NCBI RefSeq assembly: GCF_001238275.1
Contig: NZ_LGTB01000061.1
Location: 1-37,512, forward strand
Length of the DNA: 37,512 bases
Source: Bradyrhizobium viridifuturi
GTDB taxonomy: Bacteria; Pseudomonadota; Alphaproteobacteria; Rhizobiales; Xanthobacteraceae
Reading direction: 5' to 3'
The notes beneath the pieces were generated by a model. The model had not been told where the DNA came from. It ran no database searches and worked only from the letters and a program-made list of their open reading frames with translations. Of this stretch, positions 26,284 to 35,107 are shown one piece after another. The translations under genes were made by a program, and so were the position numbers. Within the stretch, counting starts at the first letter, position 1; each line of letters starts with the position of its first letter.

Positions 26284-28695
26284 ATGACTAGCTCCAGCTA
26301 CATCCGATGGTTCGGCGAGATCGGCCTCAACGATGTGCCCTCAGTCGGCGGCAAGACTGCGTCGCTCGGCGAGCTCTACTCGGTTCTCACAAGCCAGGGC
26401 GTAAGGGTACCAAACGGGTTTGCAATCACCGCCGCCGCCTATCGAGATGCCCTGACAGAGAGTGGAGCAATTGAGGAATTGCACAAGCTGCTTTCCGGCC
26501 TGGACAAGCGCAAGATTGCCGACCTTGCACGGCGCGCCGCTGCGGCCCGTGCAATCGTGTACGCCGCGACCGATCGGGACGATCTGCGCGCTCAAGTGAA
26601 TACGGGCTACAGCAGGCTTCAAGACGAATACGGCCGAAACCTTGCAGCCGCGGTGCGCAGTTCGGCAACCGCAGAGGATTTGCCAACGGCGAGCTTCGCC
26701 GGTCAGCATGACAGCTTCCTCAACATACGCGGACCAAGCGAGCTGTTCGATGCGTGCCGCCGCTGCTTTGCCTCCCTCTTCACCGACCGCGCGATCTCGT
26801 ATCGCATCGACAACGGCTTTGACCATTTCAAGGTCGCGCTCTCGGTGGCAGTGATGAAGATGGTGCGATCCGATCTCGCCGCCAGCGGCGTGATGTTCAC
26901 ATTGGACACGGAATCCGGGTTTCGCGACGTCGTCTTTGTAACCGGTGCCTATGGACTTGGCGAAAACATCGTCCAGGGCTCGGTCGAACCGGACGAGTTT
27001 TACGTCCACAAGCCGACCTTCAAGACAGGCTCCCGCGCGGTCCTGTCCCGTCGCCTGGGTGCCAAGGACAAGAGAATGGTGTACGGGCGCGGCCATGCGA
27101 CGACGCGCAATGTGCGCACGTCCGCGACCGAACGACGACGCTTCTGCATCTCCGACCAGGATGTTCTCAAGCTCGCCGGCTACGCGATCGCCGTCGAAGA
27201 TCACTACTCGGTGAAAGCGGCCATGCCAATGCCGATGGACATCGAGTGGGCAAAGGACGGAAAGAACGGTGAGCTCTACATCATCCAAGCCCGACCCGAG
27301 ACCGTTGCGTCCCGCAAGAGCCCCGCAGCGCTGAACAGTTACACCCTGAAGTCCAGCGGCCGCGAATTGGCGCGCGGACGCGCTGTCGGCGAGAAGATCG
27401 CAACGGGCGACATTCGTTTGGTCGCCAACAAGCGGGATTTGCGCGCCTTCAAGCCGGGAGAAGTGCTCGTCGCGCCATCGACCAGTCCCGATTGGGAGCC
27501 TGTGATGAAGCTCGCGGCCGCTATCGTCACAGATCACGGCGGTCGGACCTGTCATGCCGCCATTGTCGCCCGCGAACTGGGGGTACCGGCAGTTGTCGGA
27601 ACCGAGAACTTCAGTCGCAAGGTCAAGAACGGCGCGACGGTCACGGTTTCCTGCGGTGAAGGCGACATCGGTCACGTCTACGAGGGAGCATTGCGATTCG
27701 AGGTCGAACAGGTGGTGACAGATGCGCTGAAAGCGCCAAAGACCGAGATCATGGTCAATCTCGGCAACCCGGAGATCGCGTTGAAGACGGGCATGCTGCC
27801 CAGCTCCGGCGTTGGTCTTGCCCGAATGGAGTTCATCATCAACGAGCACATCGGCGTGCATCCGATGGCATTGGCCTGTCCGGACAAAGTCAAATCCGCA
27901 AAGGATCGGCAGAGCATCAAACAGCTTACGCGGCTTTACGCCACACCGTCCGATTTCTTCGTCGAGCGGCTGTCCGAGGGCGTTGGCCTGATCGCAGGGG
28001 CCTTTTACCCCCGCCCCGTCATCATCCGGCTGTCAGACTTCAAGACCAATGAATACGCGAATTTGACGGCAGGAGCCGACTTCGAGCCGAAGGAAGAGAA
28101 TCCAATGCTCGGCTTTCGCGGTGCCGCGCGCTACGCCCACCCAGCCTACGCACCGGGTTTTGCCTTGGAGTGCACTGCGCTCAAACGCGTCCGCGAGGAC
28201 ATGGGCCTGACCAATCTGAAGATCATGATCCCATTCTGCCGCCGCGTGGATGAAGCCCGCCGCGTGATCCAGGCCATGGATGAGCACGGCTTGAAGCAGG
28301 GCGACAAGGGACTCGAGATCTACATGATGTGCGAGATCCCGAACAACGTCATCCTGATCGACCAGTTCGCCAGGCTGTTCGACGGATTCTCGATCGGCTC
28401 CAACGACCTCACGCAACTCACGCTCGGCGTGGATCGCGATTCCGACATTGTCGCTTTCGACTTCGACGAGCGCGATCCCGGCATGCTCGAAATGCTTCGC
28501 CTCGCCGTCGCAGGCGCGAAACGTAATCGGCGTCACATCGGCATTTGCGGCGAAGCGCCGGCAAACTACCCCGAGATCGCTCGATTCCTGGCCGAACTCG
28601 GAATCGATTCGATCAGCGTCAATCCATCGAGCGTCCTGCGCACGATCAATATCGTACGTGAAGCCGAACAGGAGACGCTTCGCCGTGTGGGGTGA
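26284..28695 (+). CDS. ppsA: Phosphoenolpyruvate synthase
   Basis: An 803-residue PEP synthase with the usual three parts: N-terminal ATP-grasp (G-G-K-T-A-S-L-G-E near residue 20; V-R-S-S-A-T-A-E-D-L near 127), the swivelling phospho-His domain (G-G-R-T-C-H-A-A-I-V-A-R-E-L-G-V-P, His at about 424), and the C-terminal PEP/pyruvate barrel with the catalytic Cys in G-I-C-G-E-A-P near 755. It converts pyruvate, ATP and water to PEP, AMP and phosphate, and can act as a link in carbon flow under low oxygen. ATG 26284 was chosen because GGGAGAA precedes it; an upstream ATG at 26248 would add 12 residues with no ribosome site. Confidence 0.94.
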   Translation: MTSSSYIRWFGEIGLNDVPSVGGKTASLGELYSVLTSQGVRVPNGFAITAAAYRDALTESGAIEELHKLLSGLDKRKIADLARRAAAARAIVYAATDRDDLRAQVNTGYSRLQDEYGRNLAAAVRSSATAEDLPTASFAGQHDSFLNIRGPSELFDACRRCFASLFTDRAISYRIDNGFDHFKVALSVAVMKMVRSDLAASGVMFTLDTESGFRDVVFVTGAYGLGENIVQGSVEPDEFYVHKPTFKTGSRAVLSRRLGAKDKRMVYGRGHATTRNVRTSATERRRFCISDQDVLKLAGYAIAVEDHYSVKAAMPMPMDIEWAKDGKNGELYIIQARPETVASRKSPAALNSYTLKSSGRELARGRAVGEKIATGDIRLVANKRDLRAFKPGEVLVAPSTSPDWEPVMKLAAAIVTDHGGRTCHAAIVARELGVPAVVGTENFSRKVKNGATVTVSCGEGDIGHVYEGALRFEVEQVVTDALKAPKTEIMVNLGNPEIALKTGMLPSSGVGLARMEFIINEHIGVHPMALACPDKVKSAKDRQSIKQLTRLYATPSDFFVERLSEGVGLIAGAFYPRPVIIRLSDFKTNEYANLTAGADFEPKEENPMLGFRGAARYAHPAYAPGFALECTALKRVREDMGLTNLKIMIPFCRRVDEARRVIQAMDEHGLKQGDKGLEIYMMCEIPNNVILIDQFARLFDGFSIGSNDLTQLTLGVDRDSDIVAFDFDERDPGMLEMLRLAVAGAKRNRRHIGICGEAPANYPEIARFLAELGIDSISVNPSSVLRTINIVREAEQETLRRVG

Positions 28696-28961
28696 AGGCT
28701 ATGCCTTGGCTGGCGCTCGCACGAACCGGCACTCGAGACGTTGATCGACGTCCAGCACGGTTACGAGGGCAAATTCCGGATCTGTCCCGATAGGGGTCTC
28801 CGTGCGGCGACCATCTCGCACTGAACGCAGCGCGCAGGGCTGCTGCCTTCAGCATCGGTTTCGCTGGAGACATTGCGGTCGCAGGCGCGCTGGCACAGCT
28901 CACATACTTACCCCCTGGGATTTACCCGCTTGCTTCCTTGCGGATCCATGCCACGGGAACG

Positions 28962-29417
28962 TTACAAGTTCTCGGTCAAATGCTTCTCGATTTCGGCGAC
29001 CGGATGCTTCGTAAGGTCCTTGTGCAATTCGGCCACGAGGCAATCCTTCACATCGTCATGGAGGGCCCCACGAAGATCCGCCAAGGCCCGAGGAGGCGCC
29101 ACCACGACGACCGCCTTGGTCTTGCGCTGCCGAACCAACTGCTCGAGGGCAGCGGCCATCTTGCGCGCAAACTGATGCTTCTCCAGATCATGCCAATCGA
29201 CGGCTTCGACCGCACTCCTCTGGCCGGAATGCATCGCCTTGCTGACTCGCCCCGGTCCCTCGCTGCCCTGCACGTGCGTTGGCGGATTCTCGTCCTCAAA
29301 TACCTGCTCGAGCTTAAGGTTCAGAAACTTCTCATCACCCTCGTTGCGCAGAAACAGAGCCTTGCGGCCATCGCCGACAAGGACGATCGTGTTGTGTGGG
29401 ATTGCTGGTTTGTTCAT
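28962..29417 (-). CDS. Host-attachment family protein
   Basis: A 151-residue soluble protein of the Host_attach family (proteins described as required for attachment of Agrobacterium to plant cells). Features include the first strand T-I-V-L-V-G-D-G-R-K-A-L, the F-A-R-K-M-A-A-A-L-E segment, and V-V-V-V-A-P-P-R-A-L-A-D-L-R with the final K-D-L-T-K-H-P, all typical. The fold resembles release-factor/ribosome-associated domains, so a direct role in attachment should not be assumed. AAGGA precedes ATG 29417. It is divergent from the DUF3775 gene; the box at 29537 lies 126 bases upstream, farther than normal for class II control. Confidence 0.85.
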   Translation of the reverse strand: MNKPAIPHNTIVLVGDGRKALFLRNEGDEKFLNLKLEQVFEDENPPTHVQGSEGPGRVSKAMHSGQRSAVEAVDWHDLEKHQFARKMAAALEQLVRQRKTKAVVVVAPPRALADLRGALHDDVKDCLVAELHKDLTKHPVAEIEKHLTENL

Positions 29418-29536
29418 GATGAAGATCCTTCGCCTCTGCGCTCTCCGAACGCGCGTCAGAACGGTGCCACCGAGGAGCCCTTGGACATGCTCCTACGAGC
29501 GATGGATGTCTGTAAGCTTATCTGCCGGCACGAAGC

Positions 29537-29550
29537 TTGATTTTCATCAA
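29537..29550 (+). promoter_or_regulatory. FixK/FNR-type box before the DUF3775 gene
   Basis: TTGATTTTCATCAA, a perfect TTGA-N6-TCAA site. Its centre is 54.5 bases before ATG 29598; TATTGT at 29573-29578 fits as the -10 element. It could also act on the divergent attachment-family gene, at longer range. Confidence 0.75.
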
Positions 29551-29597
29551 AGGAACCACCCGCAGGCACTTTTATTGTGTGTCTCAGGAGGTTCGTC

Positions 29598-30014
29598 ATG
29601 AGTACAATTCCTGATCTGACCATTTCTTCGGAAAAGGTGGCTGCGGTCCTCACCAAGGCTCGCCAATTCGATGCCAAGGGCCCCGTGACGGATCCCGACT
29701 CCGGATCGAACGCATGTGACGACTCGATGATTTCCGTTCTCGAGGATCATTCTGACGACCCCGTCCAGACCGAGCTCGTGGCCCTCATTCGCGGGCTGAA
29801 CGAGGACGAGCAGATCGACCTGGTCGCACTTGCCTGGCTCGGACGCGGCGACGGCAGTCTCGATGACTGGGACGAACTTCGCGCTGAGGCGGCCCGCGCG
29901 CACAACAAACGAACGGCCCGGTATCTTTTGGGAATACCGCTGCTCGGCGATTATCTGGAAGAGGCGCTGTCCCAATTCGGTCATTCCATCGAAGAGTTCG
30001 AACAGCCGGTCTAG
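29598..30014 (+). CDS. DUF3775-family protein
   Basis: A 138-residue acidic protein resembling DUF3775 members: I-S-S-E-K-V-A-A-V-L-T-K-A-R near the start, then E-L-V-A-L-I-R-G-L-N-E-D-E-Q-I-D-L-V-A-L-A-W-L-G-R-G-D, and a C-terminal T-A-R-Y-L-L-G-I-P-L-L-G-D-Y-L-E. The function is unknown. No signal or membrane span. AGGAGG precedes the ATG at good spacing. It is the first gene of a probable operon with chaB (5 bases on) and a universal stress protein. Confidence 0.82.
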   Translation: MSTIPDLTISSEKVAAVLTKARQFDAKGPVTDPDSGSNACDDSMISVLEDHSDDPVQTELVALIRGLNEDEQIDLVALAWLGRGDGSLDDWDELRAEAARAHNKRTARYLLGIPLLGDYLEEALSQFGHSIEEFEQPV

Positions 30015-30019
30015 TCATC

Positions 30020-30259
30020 ATGCCCTATCGATCGAACGCGGATCTTCCTGCGCCGGTCCAACACCGCCTGCCTCCGCACGCCCAAGACATTTATCGCGAA
30101 GCTTTCAACCATGCTTTTGCGGCGCACGCTGATGACTTGCGACAAGAAGAGATTGCACATCGCACCGCATGGGCGGCGGTCAAGCGGTCCTACATCAAGC
30201 TCGATGATGAATGGGTGTCGCGACAAGGCGCGCACCAGGCGCACGGCAGGCACTCTTGA
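30020..30259 (+). CDS. chaB: ChaB family protein
   Basis: A 79-residue protein matching the ChaB pattern: L-P-P-H-A-Q-D-I-Y-R-E-A-F-N-H-A in the first half, then E-E-I-A-H-R-T-A-W-A-A-V-K-R-S-Y. ChaB was named as a regulator of the Na+/Ca2+:H+ antiporter ChaA in E. coli, but homologues are widely found away from it and often beside stress genes, as here. No ribosome site stands out; translation probably couples to the DUF3775 gene that ends five bases upstream. Confidence 0.85.
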   Translation: MPYRSNADLPAPVQHRLPPHAQDIYREAFNHAFAAHADDLRQEEIAHRTAWAAVKRSYIKLDDEWVSRQGAHQAHGRHS

Positions 30260-30321
30260 TGCATATCAGTACGGCCCTTCCCGCTGATTGAGAAAATGCC
30301 CTCCCAATCGGGAAACTCCTC

Positions 30322-31164
30322 ATGATCAAGGAAATTCTTGTTCACATTCCGACCGAACGGTCACTCCGGCCGGTCGTTGATGCATCGATCTCGCTCGCAC
30401 AATCATTTCGCGCCTCTCTCGATGCAATGGCGATCGGATACATGCAGCCTAGTATGGCCTACTCCGCAGACGGTGCCGTCGTTACCGCGGTTGCTGCCGT
30501 ACTCGCGGCGGAGCAGCGGCACGCCGCCGAACGCAGCGCGGCTGCACTTGCGGTCTTCGAGACGGAGGCTCGACACGCAAGAATTGCGTATGAATGCCGC
30601 TCGATTCAGGACTTTCCGGCGGAAGCGGCCTCCTCGATTGGTGCTGCCGCCAGGCTCTATGATCTTGTCGTCGTGCTGCAACCGGACGCGGCCCTGGAGA
30701 CCCACGACAACGCCACCGCGAGGGAGATTTTGCTGCAGGCCGGAGGCCCCGTGCTGTTCGTGCCTCATATCTTCCGTGGGCCCTTCAACCCGAGGCGCAT
30801 CGGCATTTGTTGGGACGGAAGCCGCCTTGCCGGGCGAGCGCTGAGAGATGCAAAGTCCTTTCTTGCGCACGCCGAAGCAGCCGTGGTCATTTCCATCAAC
30901 GAAACCCAGGTTGCTCCCGCGGAGGCCTCCGCGCAGGAACTGATGCGACACATGGGGCGGACCACGCTCTCGGCAAGGCTGATCGAGTTGACGGCCGAGC
31001 GGTCGGAAATTCAGCCTTCGATCCTGTCTTTGGCGGCCGATGAAGGCCTCGACATGCTGGTCATGGGTGCCTACGGGCACTCTCGCCTGCGAGAAGGAAT
31101 TCTCGGAGGCGTCACGCGGGAGATGCTCAAGACGATGACCGTGCCGACCCTCATGTCCCACTAG
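30322..31164 (+). CDS. Universal stress protein, tandem UspA domains
   Basis: A 280-residue protein with two Usp domains. The first (about 1-150) starts I-K-E-I-L-V-H-I-P and lacks a clear ATP loop. The second (from about 155: R-R-I-G-I-C-W-D-G-S) ends with M-G-A-Y-G-H-S-R-L-R-E-G-I-L-G-G-V-T-R-E-M, the G-x2-G-x9-G nucleotide-binding pattern. The first domain may therefore be structural. GGGAA precedes ATG 30322. It is likely the third gene of the DUF3775-chaB operon. Tandem Usp proteins are characteristic of hypoxia regulons in several phyla. Confidence 0.88.
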   Translation: MIKEILVHIPTERSLRPVVDASISLAQSFRASLDAMAIGYMQPSMAYSADGAVVTAVAAVLAAEQRHAAERSAAALAVFETEARHARIAYECRSIQDFPAEAASSIGAAARLYDLVVVLQPDAALETHDNATAREILLQAGGPVLFVPHIFRGPFNPRRIGICWDGSRLAGRALRDAKSFLAHAEAAVVISINETQVAPAEASAQELMRHMGRTTLSARLIELTAERSEIQPSILSLAADEGLDMLVMGAYGHSRLREGILGGVTREMLKTMTVPTLMSH

Positions 31165-31280
31165 ACTGACGGTCGTTTTCTGGCCCGATCCCCTGCGGAC
31201 GCGACTTTGTTGTCAGTCGCGCGAACATCATCCAAGCCGTGGCGAGCGCCCGACCAACTTTCGAGATCAGGAAGCTCCGG

Positions 31281-31294
31281 TTGAGCTGGATCAA
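31281..31294 (+). promoter_or_regulatory. FixK/FNR-type box before the small membrane protein gene
   Basis: TTGAGCTGGATCAA, perfect. Centre 67.5 bases before ATG 31355. TAATAC at 31313-31318 lies where the -10 element is expected. Confidence 0.75.
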
Positions 31295-31354
31295 TTGACG
31301 ATCCAACAGCGCTAATACTTTTCTGAGAGAGAACGGAGCCCTCTGAAAGAGAAT

Positions 31355-31822
31355 ATGGTCAAACGCTACGAGAGCTGGAGAACACGGTCCTTCCTCAGCA
31401 GGTTCGCCCATCTCATGGAACGAACAGGCCTCGCCTTGGCCGGTGGCTCGTGCGGCCTGTTCGTGGCGGCTCACATTGCAAGGTCCAATTTCAATCTGAT
31501 CGACACCACCGCCGCTATCCTCGGCATGATGGTTTACGGTGCGAGCGGCTTCTATCTCGGCATCGATTTGCCTCCTGCTCCGCAGAAGCTGCGAGAGCTG
31601 TCTCTGCGCGGTCTTGGGTCCAGGGCGGATGCCGTGGAGCTGCTGAGTGCGACCGGCACCTTTCTCACCGCAGTTGTGGCGGTTATTGCGGTCAGCAGCA
31701 TCATCCTCGACGAGGTTGCGCGCCCTCGCGGCGCGATGTCCGCATTCGTTGGCTGGGTTCTTGGCGCGTCGATGCAAATCGCCGCCGGCATTATCGCACG
31801 AACCCGGACGCATATTTCCTGA
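31355..31822 (+). CDS. Small integral membrane protein of unknown function
   Basis: A 155-residue protein with about four hydrophobic segments (L-A-L-A-G-G-S-C-G-L-F-V-A-A near 27-40; A-A-I-L-G-M-M-V-Y-G-A-S-G-F; F-L-T-A-V-V-A-V-I-A-V-S-S-I-I-L; A-F-V-G-W-V-L-G-A-S-M-Q-I-A-A-G-I), and a Pro/Leu-rich cytoplasmic loop in the middle. I recognise no family. It stands alone behind a perfect FixK-type box, so it is probably expressed at low oxygen. Confidence 0.7.
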   Translation: MVKRYESWRTRSFLSRFAHLMERTGLALAGGSCGLFVAAHIARSNFNLIDTTAAILGMMVYGASGFYLGIDLPPAPQKLRELSLRGLGSRADAVELLSATGTFLTAVVAVIAVSSIILDEVARPRGAMSAFVGWVLGASMQIAAGIIARTRTHIS

Positions 31823-32015
31823 CGCAGGTCGCTCGATGAGGGCGGTGTGGTCATAGACCCGCTCCCAGGCGCAAGCGTGAGCACGCCCTGAACCGACAAG
31901 CAAACCAGATTTGCGGTATCAGCGAAACTCGCGACCCATTGATGACCGCGGACAGAACTGCCTGGCGACCAATAGCAGCGTCATTCCGTACCCTGCTATC
32001 GCTTCAGAACCTTGT

Positions 32016-32174
32016 TTAATCTGGATAAGACACATCAAGCTTGTGGGTCTCGACAATCGCTATGATCTTTCCGGCAAGGTCCTTGCCGGACCGGAAGGGA
32101 TTGTCGCCCATGATCTCAAGCAGTTCGGTGGTCTGGTCGAACATCTCGGCGATTTCGGCGTTCCGGACCGGCAC
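32016..32174 (-). pseudogene. Internally deleted remnant of DNA polymerase X (PolX)
   Basis: Twenty bases after the phosphoribosyltransferase stop, a strong GGGAGGAGGG ribosome site precedes GTG codons at 32180 and 32174. The 52-codon frame reads N-A-E-I-A-E-M-F-D-Q-T-T-E-L-L-E-I-M-G-D-N-P-F-R, the standard N-terminus of PolX. It then jumps straight to G-K-D-L-A-G-K-I-I-A-I-V-E-T, which in PolX lies some 30-35 residues later, and stops after D-V-S-Y-P-D at 32016. Both an internal deletion and loss of the whole catalytic and PHP part are implied. Translation signals are intact, so a small product may still be made. Confidence 0.65.
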
Positions 32175-32194
32175 GTGCACCCTCCTCCCTTGGA

Positions 32195-32863
32195 TCAGGA
32201 GGCTGGTGTTGGCATTTTCTTCGTCGCCGGAAACCGCTTCAGGATCGCAATAACCTCATCATCGCTGACCTGCCGAAAATCGCGGTAATAGTAGCCAATC
32301 GCTCCAAAGTCCCGCGGCGTATCAAGGCAAACGATCGCGTCGACCTCCGAGTGCAGCCGCTGGAGCGTCTCGAGCGGCGCGACCGGTACAGCAAGGACCA
32401 ATTCCTTTGGCTCTCGCTTTCGCAGCGCGTGGATCGCGGCGAGGGTGGTCGCGCCCGTCGCAATACCATCGTCGACGATGATTGCGACTTGCCCTTTGAC
32501 GTCGGACCGGGCGCGATCGCCGAGATATCGTACGCGGCGCCTGTCGATCTCCGCAAGCTCATCCATGCAGATGCCGTCGAACGTCGCCTCACTCACGCCG
32601 GTCAAATCGATGACATCCTGATTGTGAACGATGACCGGTTGCTCACCGTCCACCACCGCCCCCATCGCCAATTCCGGCTGCATGGGCACGCCGATCTTGC
32701 GCACCAGAATCAGATCAAGCGGGGCTTCCAGCCGCTCGGCGACCTGAGCGGCCACGGGAACGCCGCCGCGAGGCAGCGCTAGGATCACGGGGTGCCGGCT
32801 CTTGTACTTCAGCAAGGCCCTGGCCAGCTGACGGCCAGCATCTTCTCTATCCTGAAACAGCAT
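32195..32863 (-). CDS. Phosphoribosyltransferase family protein
   Basis: A 222-residue type I PRTase. The PRPP loop is V-A-I-I-V-D-D-G-I-A-T-G-A-T-T at about residues 125-139, with L-P-R-G-G-V-P-V-A near 30 and V-R-K-I-G-V-P near 54. ATG 32863 was chosen because the family starts M-L-F-x-D-R-x-x-A-G-R-x-L-A there; an in-frame TTG 23 codons upstream coincides with the FixK box and cannot be the start. Domains like this occur in mycobacterial DosR proteins, alone or fused to an esterase. Which base or acceptor it uses is unknown. It is followed by the PolX remnant on the same strand. Confidence 0.87.
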   Translation of the reverse strand: MLFQDREDAGRQLARALLKYKSRHPVILALPRGGVPVAAQVAERLEAPLDLILVRKIGVPMQPELAMGAVVDGEQPVIVHNQDVIDLTGVSEATFDGICMDELAEIDRRRVRYLGDRARSDVKGQVAIIVDDGIATGATTLAAIHALRKREPKELVLAVPVAPLETLQRLHSEVDAIVCLDTPRDFGAIGYYYRDFRQVSDDEVIAILKRFPATKKMPTPAS

Positions 32864-32918
32864 GTCGCTGGGTCCGTTCGCGTTTAATACAACAGTATTG
32901 CTCCGGCGCCTCCGATCG

Positions 32919-32932
32919 TTGATCAGTGTCAA
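32919..32932 (-). promoter_or_regulatory. FixK/FNR-type box before the phosphoribosyltransferase gene
   Basis: TTGATCAGTGTCAA, a perfect TTGA-N6-TCAA site. Its centre is 62.5 bases before ATG 32863 (minus), matching class II control; a tactgt sits near the -10 position. For the divergent APH-like gene it lies only about 41 bases from the ATG, so that gene would need a leaderless transcript or another promoter. Confidence 0.7.
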
Positions 32933-32966
32933 ACCGTCTCAGATCCTCGTTTGGCACCAAGTTGCC

Positions 32967-34033
32967 ATGCTGGACCGCCAGAACGAGCTTTCGACTGAGG
33001 ATGCCGAGAATGACAGCATCCCTGCCCTTGCTCGCAAGGTCGCCTTCCTGAGCCATCCTCAGAGCTACACCCCCGTTCCCGATCGCCTTCAGGCGCGCGA
33101 GACCCACATGTCCTGGGTCTTCATGAACGCGCGCGGGTCTACAAGCTCAAGAAGCCGGTCCGCTTTTCCTATCTCGATTTCTCGACGCTGGCGCGCCGCA
33201 GGACGGCGTGCCTGGCGGAAGCCAGCCTCAATCGCCGGCTCGCGCCCGACGTTTACCTCGGCGTCGTGCCGTTGACCGAGGGTCCTTCAGACTACGCGAT
33301 CGGCGGTTCCGGCCGGGTGGCGGACTGGCTTGTCGTGATGCGCAGGCTGAACGAGGACGAAACGCTTGAAGCCGTTCTCCGCAGGGGCAGCGCTGGCCGA
33401 GCCGACGCCGACCGGCTGGCGGCGGTTCTCTCTCGCTTCTATTCGCATGCCGCGCGAATCCTGGTCGCTCCAGAGACCTATCTGGCTTCGCTACACGAAG
33501 CCGCTGCCCTCGATTGGCAGGTGCTGCTAAATCGCCGTTTCGATCTGCCGCACGGCACACTGCTGCGCATTGCGGCCGTGCAACGGCGATTCCTCAAGGA
33601 CAACGCTTCGATACTGGTCGAACGGGTCCGTCGAAGGCTTATCGTCGATGGCCACGGCGACCTGAGACCGGAGCACATCTGGCTTGCGCCTCCCAATCCC
33701 ATCATCGACTGCCTCGAGTTCAATTCCCGTTTGCGGGCCAGCGATGCATTGGCCGAGATCGCGTTCTTGCACCTGGAATGCGAGAGGCTTGGCGGCCGAT
33801 GGTTCGGCGATGCGATCCGGCGGCGACTGGCGCGCGCGCTGCAGGATGACCCGGCAAGTGGCGTCTTTCTATTCTATCGACTTGGCCGTGCGATGCTCAG
33901 GGCGCGCTTGTCCATCGCGCATTTGCTCGACGCGCACCCGCGCACGCCCGAAAAATGGCCTCGCCTGGCGCGAGCCTATTTGGCGATCGCGGAAGCCGAT
34001 GCGAAGCGGCTGGAACAGCTCCTCGCCCGATAG
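32967..34033 (+). pseudogene. APH-like phosphotransferase family protein (COG2187), one-base frameshift
   Basis: The first frame from ATG 32967 gives a plausible N-terminus to F-M-N-A-R (about 33134), then turns Ser/Arg-rich. The next frame resumes with V-Y-K-L-K-K-P-V-R-F-S-Y-L-D-F-S-T-L and continues to TAG 34033 with V-D-G-H-G-D-L-R-P-E-H-I-W-L (the catalytic H-x-D-x-x-x-x-x region) and I-I-D-C-L-E-F-N (Mg site). One base missing at about 33132-33137 explains it. Repaired, the protein is about 355 residues. This family often carries a P-loop kinase domain that is absent here. It resembles the DosR-regulated Rv2004c N-terminal domain. Substrate unknown. Confidence 0.78.
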
Positions 34034-34048
34034 ATTGGGTGAACCTCG

Positions 34049-35076
34049 TCAAGCCTGATACATCAGGAGATCGGCCAGCGGCTCACCCTGATGCAGCCGT
34101 TTGATGGCTTCCGCGAGCAGCGGCGCCGCCGAAATCACTTCAAGCTTCGCAAGCACCGGCCCCGGAGCAAGCCGGAACGGCGGAACAGTATCGGTCGCGA
34201 TGATACGATCGATCGATGCATCGGCCAGCGCCGTTTCAGCTCCCGGCATGAACAGGCCGTGGGCGACGCACGCAATCACGTTCTTGGCACCATGGGCACG
34301 CGTCGCTTTTGCCGCACGGACCAAGGTTCCGCCGCTGCTGATCAGATCGTCGACCACCACACAAAGCGCATCGGTCACCTCGCCGGCGAACAGATCTCCG
34401 GAGACGCGGCCTGAACTGCGATGCTTCTCGACAAAGGCCTTCCCTATTGGTCTCTGCAATGCGTTTTCCAACGCCTCCCGCAAGACGTCGGCTCGCTTTC
34501 CACCGCCCAAATCCGGAGAGACGACACTGATCGGCCCATCGCCCGCGATTGATCTGATCTTTCCAATCAGCAGCGGCGCGGTGGTGAGCGCGACGGACGG
34601 ACAGCGAAATGCGTTCTCAAAGGCCGCCTCGTTATGCACATCGAGCGTGACGATCCGGCTTGTACCTAGCGCCTCAAACAAGGATGCCAGGTAACGTATG
34701 GTGACGGGATCGTTCGCTTTCGTTCGACGATCCTTTCGGGCATAGCAAAGATATGGCGTGATCGCGGTCACGTTCGTGGCACCCGCGTCTTTCAGTGCGC
34801 CGATAAAGAACAGCAGGCGACAAAGCTTGTCGTTCGGACTCTGGTCCGGGCCGCCGTGAAGGCTGTGAACCACATAGACATCGCAACCGGCAACCGTATC
34901 GAGCGAACGAGCCTTGTGCTCGCCGTCTTCAAAGCTGCGTTCTCGTGGGCTGCAAGCGTGCAGCCCAAAGCGGTCGCGATTTTCCCGCCAAGCTCCGTGC
35001 TTCCGTTCAGCGCGAATAGACGCAGCCGATCACTCCGCGCCAACGCAGTGCGAGACGTCCACCTACTATCTGTCAT
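34049..35076 (-). pseudogene. prs: Ribose-phosphate diphosphokinase (PRPP synthase), one-base frameshift
   Basis: From ATG 35076 the frame gives F-A-L-N-G-S-T-E-L-G and the start of the conserved H-E segment, then fails at about 34942. The neighbouring frame continues S-F-E-D-G-E-H-K (the substrate loop) and runs to 34049 with Y-A-R-K-D-R-R-T-K (ATP flexible loop), D-L-G-G-G-K-R and V-V-V-D-D-L-I-S-S-G-G-T (ribose-5-phosphate loop). One missing base near 34940-34944 restores H-E-E-R-S-F-E-D-G-E. The repaired enzyme is about 342 residues, slightly long. It makes PRPP from ribose-5-phosphate and ATP, feeding the phosphoribosyltransferase nearby. It follows the hibernation-factor gene by 31 bases with GGAG before its ATG, so both probably share one FixK-type promoter. 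Confidence 0.85.
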
Positions 35077-35107
35077 AGGCGCTCCGCCAATCGTGACGAG
35101 GAAACAC

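Noticed and set aside
26341..27861. 506-codon open frame on the strand opposite ppsA
   Set aside because: The plus-strand PEP synthase is conserved from end to end here. Long open frames on the opposite strand are expected in GC-rich DNA, and this one has no ribosome site or recognisable family motif.
28696..28961. Possible short gene or gene remnant after ppsA
   Set aside because: One frame looks mildly protein-like near its end (a D-V-Q-H-G-Y-E-G-K-F stretch), but it has no start or ribosome site and I recognise no family.
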